Origin: Lachnospiraceae bacterium
Lineage (GTDB): Bacteria; Bacillota; Clostridia; Lachnospirales; Lachnospiraceae
DNA length: 11,278 bases
Assembly (NCBI GenBank): GCA_021204285.1
Contig: JAJPZP010000211.1
Coordinates: 1 to 11,278 of the forward strand
Direction of reading: 5' to 3'
Shown here: positions 6,487 through 11,278 of the stretch, one piece after another
Layout: each line of letters starts with the position of its first letter
Position numbering within the stretch: the first letter of the stretch is position 1
The notes under the pieces: model-generated
Database searches by the model: none
What the model saw: only the letters and a program-made list of their open reading frames with translations
Told to the model about the DNA's origin: nothing
Program-made: the position numbers and the translations under genes

Positions 6487-6523
6487 CAAAACATCGAAAT
6501 TTCATGCAAACGGAGGAAGTGCC

Positions 6524-8050
6524 ATGCAGTTCAAAATCAGCGAAGACGACCGGAGTAATCACCGCTACAGCGGCGTGCTCGTCCATCCCACCGCCTTCCC
6601 CTCCCCCTACGGTATCGGGGACATGGGACAGAGCGCTTACGATTTCATCGACTTCCTCGCGGCAGCGGGACAGCATCTCTGGCAGGTGCTTCCGCTCGTA
6701 CCGTCCGGCAATAGCAATTCCCCCTATCAGGGCTTTTCCGTGTTCGCCGGGCAGCCATTGCTGATCAGCCCTGATCTTTTAATTAAGAAAAAACTGTTGA
6801 CGCAGGAGGATCTCCTGCCAATCCCCGATTTTGAAGCGGAGCGTGTGGATTACGAGCGCGTGACCGTATATAAAGCCGCCCTGTTCCGAAAAGCCTATGA
6901 GCGTTTTCTCCACACAGCGGACAAGAATCTGCTGGAGGAGTACGAGGCCTTCCGCAAGACGAACCGTTACTGGCTCGAAGATTACTGCCTGTACATGGCA
7001 GGCAAGAACTACCACGGCGGCCTGCCCTGGTATGAATGGGAAGACAGCCTGCGCTGCCCGACTCCCGCTGATAAAGAGACATGGCGGAAACGCCTGCGCG
7101 ATGAGATCGACTATCACCGCTTCGTCCAGTTTCTGTTTTTTGGCCAGTGGTTTGAACTGAAAGCTTACGCAAACAAAAAGGGCATCGCCATCATCGGCGA
7201 TATCCCGATCTTTCCGTCCCCGGACAGCGCCGATGTCTGGGGCTATAAGGAGATGTTCTGCCTGGACGCCGAAGGGCATCCGACCGAGGTAGCCGGCGTA
7301 CCGCCGGACTATTTCAGTGCGACCGGGCAGCGCTGGGGCAATCCGCTCTATGACTGGAACAGGCATGCGGAGGACGGCTACCGCTGGTGGACGGAACGCA
7401 TCCGCAATCAGCTTGATCAGGTGGACTACATCCGTATCGACCATTTCCGCGGTCTGGAAGCTTACTGGGCGATTCCCGCCGATGAGGAAACCGCGCTGAA
7501 CGGCTGCTGGAAAAAAGGCCCGGGAGAAGCGCTGTTCCGCGCGATGGAACAGGCGCTCGGAGACGATCTCCCGATCTTTGCGGAGGACCTGGGCATCATC
7601 ACGCCGGAAGTGGAAAAGCTGCGCGATGCGCTCGGCTTCCCCGGCATGCGCGTACTGCAGTTCGGTTTTGACGGTCCGGGGGAGAGCACTTTTCTGCCTC
7701 ACCAGCTCGACACACGCAACTGCATCTGTTACACCGGTACGCATGACAACGACACCAGCCGCGGCTGGTATGAACACACAAACGAGCAGAACCGCGACAA
7801 GGTACGTCGCTATATGAATACGGATGCAAGCAGCGTCAGCTGGGATTTCATCCGCACCTGCCTCGGTACGATCGCAAAGTACGCGATTTTTCCTGTCCAG
7901 GATATTCTGGGGCTTGGCAGCGAACACCGCATGAATACTCCCGGCACGCCCACCGGCAACTGGGAATTCCGCTTCCGCGCCGGACAGCTGAATGATGGCA
8001 TGGCAGCGGGACTTAAGCAGATGACGGAGCTGTACGGGCGTTTCGGCTGA
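6524..8050 (+). CDS. malQ: 4-alpha-glucanotransferase (amylomaltase, GH77)
   Basis: MalQ transfers alpha-1,4-glucan chains between maltooligosaccharides, releasing glucose, in cytoplasmic maltodextrin or glycogen turnover. The 508-residue protein has the GH77 barrel pattern. The N-terminal VLVHPTAFPSPYGIGD block is present, and the nucleophile is Asp306 in RIDHFRG, the acid/base Glu354 in IFAEDLG and the third carboxylate Asp408 in GTHDND; their spacing matches other amylomaltases. An upstream in-frame start at 6353 is rejected because ATG 6524 has GGAGG seven bases before it and the extra 57 residues span the promoter and resemble nothing. It sits alone as a sugar enzyme beside cell-wall genes; co-transcription with ddl across a 189-bp gap is possible but not shown. 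Confidence 0.97.
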   Translation: MQFKISEDDRSNHRYSGVLVHPTAFPSPYGIGDMGQSAYDFIDFLAAAGQHLWQVLPLVPSGNSNSPYQGFSVFAGQPLLISPDLLIKKKLLTQEDLLPIPDFEAERVDYERVTVYKAALFRKAYERFLHTADKNLLEEYEAFRKTNRYWLEDYCLYMAGKNYHGGLPWYEWEDSLRCPTPADKETWRKRLRDEIDYHRFVQFLFFGQWFELKAYANKKGIAIIGDIPIFPSPDSADVWGYKEMFCLDAEGHPTEVAGVPPDYFSATGQRWGNPLYDWNRHAEDGYRWWTERIRNQLDQVDYIRIDHFRGLEAYWAIPADEETALNGCWKKGPGEALFRAMEQALGDDLPIFAEDLGIITPEVEKLRDALGFPGMRVLQFGFDGPGESTFLPHQLDTRNCICYTGTHDNDTSRGWYEHTNEQNRDKVRRYMNTDASSVSWDFIRTCLGTIAKYAIFPVQDILGLGSEHRMNTPGTPTGNWEFRFRAGQLNDGMAAGLKQMTELYGRFG

Positions 8051-8239
8051 TATTACCAAAAAGAGGGATTCCCTGTCATCGCCATCCCGGTTTCCGGATC
8101 GTGACAATATCCGCGAAGGCATGAAAACAATCCTGACAGGCATAGAATGTCTGAAGAGCGGAATTTCCCCGGCGCCTACACGCGGAGCCGAATCCGGCAG
8201 ATGCTGGATAAACACCAACTCATTCAGGAGGAAAGGTAA
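8051..8239 (+). other. malQ-ddl intergenic region
   Basis: I see no clear terminator or strong promoter in these 189 bases. A 40-codon open frame (ATG at 8121, stop TGA at 8241-8243) overlaps the ddl start as ATGA, but it lacks a properly spaced ribosome binding site and resembles no known protein, so it is not called as a gene. The ddl ribosome binding site AGGAGG is at 8226-8231. Confidence 0.4.
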
Positions 8240-9295
8240 ATGAAAATTGTCGTTCTGGCCGGCGGCATCAGCACGGAGCGCGATGTGTCGCTGAGCAGCG
8301 GAAAAAATATTTACGAAGCGCTGAAGGAAAAGGGGCACCAGGTGATTCTCCTCGACCTGTTCCTGGGACTCCCCGGTGAGGAAGAGCCACTGGACCGTCT
8401 CTTCGAGGAGGAGCGGGACTGGTCCGCCCAGATCGGCGCGGTCACGGAAAATATCCCTGACATCGATGCAGTACGGGCGCTCCGCCCCGGATACCGCAGC
8501 CTGCTGGGGCCCAATGTCCTGCGCCTGTGCCAGCTCTGCGACATTGTCTTTCTCGGACTGCACGGAGAAGGCGGAGAAGACGGCCGCCTCCAGGCGCTTT
8601 TCGATCTGATGAGCATACGCTACACCGGCACCGGCCACAGTAGCAGCGCCCTCTGCATGGACAAGCACATCACAAAGCAGATGTTCCGCGGCTTTGGCGT
8701 ACCGACGCCTCCCTCTGTCACTGTCCGGAAAGGCCAGCGTTTCCGTCTGCCGGAAAGCATCGGCTATCCCTGCATGGTCAAGACCTGCTGCGGCGGCTCT
8801 TCCGTCGGCGTCTATCGCGTCGAGACCGAGGCAGAGCTCGCCCATGCGCTGGATAAAGCCTTTTATTATGAAGAACAGGTTCTCGTTGAGCGCTGCATTA
8901 TCGGACGGGAATTCACAGTCTCTGTTGTGGACGGAGAAGCCCTGCCTGTTATCGAAATTGCACCGCTTGACGGCTTTTATGATTACAAAAATAAATACCA
9001 GCCCGGCAGTACCGTCGAGACCTGTCCCGCCGAGATTTCTCCCGAACTGACGAAACGTCTCCAGCGCCATGCTGAACAGGCCTGTGCCGCTGTAAATATT
9101 GAAGGCTACGCTCGTGTCGATTTCATGTATGATGAACACTCACAGGAGGATTATGCGCTGGAAGTCAATACACTGCCCGGCATGACACCGACGAGCCTGA
9201 TTCCCCAGGCCGCCGCCGCGATCGGATATTCTTTCCCGGATCTCTGCGAGTGGCTGATTCAGGTATCTATGAAAAAGTACGGAGATTCAATATGA
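8240..9295 (+). CDS. ddl: D-alanine--D-alanine ligase
   Basis: Ddl uses ATP to join two D-alanines, giving the dipeptide that MurF adds to the peptidoglycan precursor. The 351-residue protein has ATP-grasp architecture. The N-terminal LAGGISTERDVSLSSG includes the substrate-binding glutamate Glu13; HGEGGEDG follows at 108-115, the glycine-rich ATP loop GGSSVG at 185-190, ARVDF at 291-295 and EVNTLPGMT at 308-316. Lys252-Tyr253 in the omega loop (YDYKNKYQPGS) is the tyrosine form associated with D-Ala-D-Ala rather than D-lactate products, so it does not suggest VanA/VanB-type vancomycin resistance. AGGAGG lies eight bases before the ATG. The stop overlaps murF as ATGA, indicating translational coupling with its pathway partner. 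Confidence 0.97.
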   Translation: MKIVVLAGGISTERDVSLSSGKNIYEALKEKGHQVILLDLFLGLPGEEEPLDRLFEEERDWSAQIGAVTENIPDIDAVRALRPGYRSLLGPNVLRLCQLCDIVFLGLHGEGGEDGRLQALFDLMSIRYTGTGHSSSALCMDKHITKQMFRGFGVPTPPSVTVRKGQRFRLPESIGYPCMVKTCCGGSSVGVYRVETEAELAHALDKAFYYEEQVLVERCIIGREFTVSVVDGEALPVIEIAPLDGFYDYKNKYQPGSTVETCPAEISPELTKRLQRHAEQACAAVNIEGYARVDFMYDEHSQEDYALEVNTLPGMTPTSLIPQAAAAIGYSFPDLCEWLIQVSMKKYGDSI

Positions 9296-10647
9296 AGCAT
9301 TTTACGCTGAGACAATTTGCCGGAGCCTGCCATGCGCAGTACTTTGGGCCGGAAGAAACCCTTGCGCAGGAAATCCGCGGCGTCGTCCAGGACAATCGCC
9401 GGATTGAGCCCGGCTTTCTCTTCGTTGCAATCAGGGGGGAGCACGTGGACGGGCATCGCTTTATCCCTGATGCGTATGAAAAAGGGGCAATCTGTGCGCT
9501 GAGCCAGCAGAAACTCGATCATGCCACCGGCCCTTATCTCCTTGTAGAGGATACGCTCCAGGCATTGAAGGACGCTGCGGAGGCTTACCGCCAGACGCTT
9601 GATATCCCCATCATCGGCGTCACCGGCAGCGTCGGCAAAACGAGCACGAAGGAAATGATTGCTTCCATCCTGGGGCAGAAGTACCGTGTGCTGAAAACTC
9701 CCGGCAACCTCAACAATGAAATCGGGCTTCCGCTGACGATCTTCCAGATTGACGAATGCCATGAAGCTGCTGTGCTCGAAATGGGCATGAACCACTTCGG
9801 AGAGATGCACCGGCTCAGCAAGATAGCGCGTCCCACCTGTTGTGTCCTGACCAATATCGGCACCGCCCATCTGGAATTTCTGGGATCCCGCGACGGAATC
9901 TTCCAGGCAAAGTGCGAGATCTTCGACTACGCCGCACCGGACGCCTCCGTCTTTGTAAACGGAGACGATGACAAGCTGATCGCACTGGCAGATCGGGCCA
10001 CGACCTTCGGACTTAACGAAGGAAACCGCGTCCGCGCCGATCAGATCGAGAAACTGGGACCTGGTGGTGTACGCTGCCGCATTTTCACGGACGAATGCAG
10101 CTTCACCGTGGCGATCCCACTCCCAGGCATCCACATGGTATACAACGCATTGGCAGGTACCTGCGTCGGCCTTTCCCTGGGGCTTGACACGGATGAGATT
10201 CGTGCGGGAATCGAGGCTCTGCGCCCTCTTCCGGGTCGCAGCAATATCCTGCACACTTCACATTATACGCTGCTCGACGACTGTTACAATGCAAATCCTG
10301 CCTCCATGACCGAAGCGCTGAATATTCTCGAAGATACAAAGAGCCGCCGGGTAGCAATCCTTGGCGATATGGGCGAGCTTGGGCCGCAGTCTCCGGAACT
10401 GCATGCCTCTGTCGGCAGACATCTGGGGGCTCTGCATATCGACCTTCTGATCACGATCGGGGAAAAAAGCGAAAACATACACGGGGCTGCCGTAAAGGCT
10501 GCCCCGCAGACTGTGTGTATTCATTTTCCGGATCAGGAAAGTTTTCTTAAAAAGAAGGACGTGCTTCTGAAAGACGGCGATGCTGTACTCATCAAAGCAT
10601 CGCGCGCGATGGGCTTTGAAAAGATTGTGGAGGCGCTGCGCGCTTAA
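9292..10647 (+). CDS. murF: UDP-N-acetylmuramoyl-tripeptide--D-alanyl-D-alanine ligase
   Basis: MurF adds the D-Ala-D-Ala made by Ddl to UDP-MurNAc-tripeptide using ATP, the last cytoplasmic ligation of the pathway. The 451-residue protein has the three Mur ligase domains: an N-terminal substrate domain (about 1-105), the ATPase domain with the P-loop TGSVGKTST at 111-119, NLNNEIG at 139-145, and Lys207 in FQAKCEIF at the usual carbamylated lysine position, then a C-terminal domain with DDCYNANPASM at 329-339 and ILGDMGELG. ATG 9292 is preferred over the in-frame start at 9250, since GGAG at 9281-9284 is seven bases before it and the overlap with ddl is ATGA. It converges on carD with only three bases between the stops. 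Confidence 0.97.
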   Translation: MKHFTLRQFAGACHAQYFGPEETLAQEIRGVVQDNRRIEPGFLFVAIRGEHVDGHRFIPDAYEKGAICALSQQKLDHATGPYLLVEDTLQALKDAAEAYRQTLDIPIIGVTGSVGKTSTKEMIASILGQKYRVLKTPGNLNNEIGLPLTIFQIDECHEAAVLEMGMNHFGEMHRLSKIARPTCCVLTNIGTAHLEFLGSRDGIFQAKCEIFDYAAPDASVFVNGDDDKLIALADRATTFGLNEGNRVRADQIEKLGPGGVRCRIFTDECSFTVAIPLPGIHMVYNALAGTCVGLSLGLDTDEIRAGIEALRPLPGRSNILHTSHYTLLDDCYNANPASMTEALNILEDTKSRRVAILGDMGELGPQSPELHASVGRHLGALHIDLLITIGEKSENIHGAAVKAAPQTVCIHFPDQESFLKKKDVLLKDGDAVLIKASRAMGFEKIVEALRA

Positions 10648-10665
10648 ACGCTACGCCTTCTCCAC
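10627..10665. terminator. GC-rich hairpin spanning the murF and carD stop codons
   Basis: GTGG AGGCG (10627-10635) and GCG (10638-10640) pair with CGC (10649-10651), CGCCT (10654-10658) and CCAC (10662-10665), with a 2x2 internal loop and a three-base bulge; the loop holds the murF TAA. It sits exactly where two convergent transcripts meet. Neither side has a clean T tract (CTCTTTCTCC on plus, AATCTTTTC on minus), so it may be a weak bidirectional terminator or a 3'-end stability hairpin. Confidence 0.45.
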
Positions 10666-11169
10666 CTCTTTCTCCTGGATGTGTTCCCGGATAAAGTCTT
10701 CCATCTCATTCTTTTCTTTTCCCAGGACAAACGCAAGCTCCCCGTAAAGGGCATCCTGTGCCATTTTGAGATAACGCTCATCCACAGAGGCCATCTTCTT
10801 TCCCTGTGCAAGACGTTCCTGCCTGCGCCGATAAAGCGTCTTTATAATGCTGACCCAGCTGTGATAATCACCGGAGTACAGTGCCTGTTTGTAGCTCTCC
10901 TCACGGAGCTTATCAGTAGTGACACGGATGGTCTCGATCGTCGGAATCTCATCCAGCAGCTTCAACGCCATCTCTTTCGTGATCACCGGACGCACATTCT
11001 GCTTTTCGCGGTCAACCGGATAATAAATCCTGCTCCCTCTCGTGTTCAGAGGAACCAGCACATAATACAGTTTCTGCTTATCCACGCCGGAGATATCAAG
11101 ATGCGTAATGTCTTCCACCCGGCAGACTCCGCTCTGTCCATGAATAATATACTCTCCAATTTCAAACAT
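10651..11169 (-). CDS. CarD-family transcriptional regulator
   Basis: CarD/CdnL proteins bind the RNA polymerase beta subunit and stabilise open complexes at promoters such as those of rRNA genes. In this 172-residue protein the N-terminal RNA-polymerase interaction (CarD/TRCF-like Tudor) domain is visible at about residues 1-62: FEIGEYIIHGQSGVCRVEDI, then LYYVLVPLNT and RIYYPVD. The remainder is helical and basic-to-acidic, with YRRRQERLAQGKK at about 113-125 as a likely DNA-contacting part of the C-terminal domain. ATG 11169 has GGAGG seven bases upstream and begins with the conserved MFEIGE; an upstream TTG start is rejected. It is convergent with murF. A terminator hairpin lies only about 31 bases upstream of the start. 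Confidence 0.92.
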   Translation of the reverse strand: MFEIGEYIIHGQSGVCRVEDITHLDISGVDKQKLYYVLVPLNTRGSRIYYPVDREKQNVRPVITKEMALKLLDEIPTIETIRVTTDKLREESYKQALYSGDYHSWVSIIKTLYRRRQERLAQGKKMASVDERYLKMAQDALYGELAFVLGKEKNEMEDFIREHIQEKEVEKA

Positions 11170-11200
11170 CCATGTTCCTCCTTCCAATCTCGATCCGTTC

Positions 11201-11229
11201 AAAAAAGAACCTGTGCAGGTTCTTTTTTT
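11201..11229. terminator. Strong bidirectional rho-independent terminator 5' of carD
   Basis: AAAAAAGAACCTG (11201-11213) and CAGGTTCTTTTTT (11216-11228) form a nearly perfect palindrome with T tracts on both strands: seven T on plus, six on minus. On the minus strand it would end a gene lying beyond the window and it precedes carD by about 31 bases. On the plus strand it would stop readthrough from murF after crossing carD in antisense. The remaining 49 bases (11230-11278) are AT-rich with no gene. Confidence 0.85.
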
Positions 11230-11278
11230 CCGTTAATTCCGTCCATTGTGCGAATATTTCAACCAATATATATTAATA

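Noticed and set aside
4825..6558. Two long plus-strand frames (350 and 226 codons) opposite murA
   Set aside because: They are antisense to MurA, which carries all expected catalytic residues, and their translations are rich in His, Arg and Asn without recognisable domains.
6779..9139. A 786-codon open frame on the minus strand across malQ and ddl
   Set aside because: It lies antisense to two clearly recognised genes, spans their intergenic gap, has no ribosome binding site and its translation resembles no protein family; it is a by-product of codon bias in malQ and ddl.
8240..9295. A vancomycin-resistance D-Ala-D-Lac ligase
   Set aside because: The omega loop has the Lys-Tyr pair of ordinary D-Ala-D-Ala ligases, and the neighbour is murF rather than vanH or vanX.
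9259..10254. A 331-codon minus-strand frame opposite murF
   Set aside because: It mirrors the murF coding frame and has no start signal or family resemblance.

Overview
The window looks like a chromosomal segment of a low-to-mid GC Firmicute, most likely a clostridial or Lachnospiraceae-type gut anaerobe. The main reasons are an S-box (SAM-I) riboswitch in front of metK, strong AGGAGG-type ribosome binding sites before nearly every gene, a CarD-family regulator, and protein sequences of clostridial character. The taxonomic call is inference; no rRNA or other marker is present.

Positions 1 to about 2540 hold a mobile element. It carries two overlapping genes: a complete tyrosine recombinase (271-1137) and an IS91-type transposase with an HUH motif and a Y-x3-Y tyrosine pair (1137-2285). 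The non-coding flanks are rich in inverted repeats: a compact cruciform-like motif at 4-33, a terminator-like hairpin at 46-80, and a chain of small hairpins at 2313-2537. The exact ends of the element cannot be fixed from this sequence alone.

Positions 2604 to 4032 form a classic SAM-responsive unit: a sigma-A type promoter, a complete SAM-I aptamer, mutually exclusive antiterminator and terminator hairpins, then metK. It ends 14 bp from a convergent minus-strand pair, murA followed by an AEC-family permease (6258 down to 4047).

A divergent intergenic region (6259-6523) holds promoter candidates for murA on the minus strand and malQ on the plus strand. Next come malQ (4-alpha-glucanotransferase), a 189-bp gap, and ddl and murF overlapping by ATGA. 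Ddl makes D-Ala-D-Ala and MurF attaches it to the UDP-MurNAc-tripeptide, so these two act in consecutive steps of peptidoglycan precursor synthesis. MurA catalyses the committed first step of the same pathway. A CarD-type RNA polymerase-binding regulator converges on murF with only 3 bp between stop codons, and a strong bidirectional terminator hairpin lies just 5' of carD.

Most of the window is ordinary housekeeping DNA. The parts most worth a second look are the two-enzyme IS91-type element with its structured ends, the fully readable metK riboswitch switch, and the tightly convergent gene pairs without conventional terminators between them.
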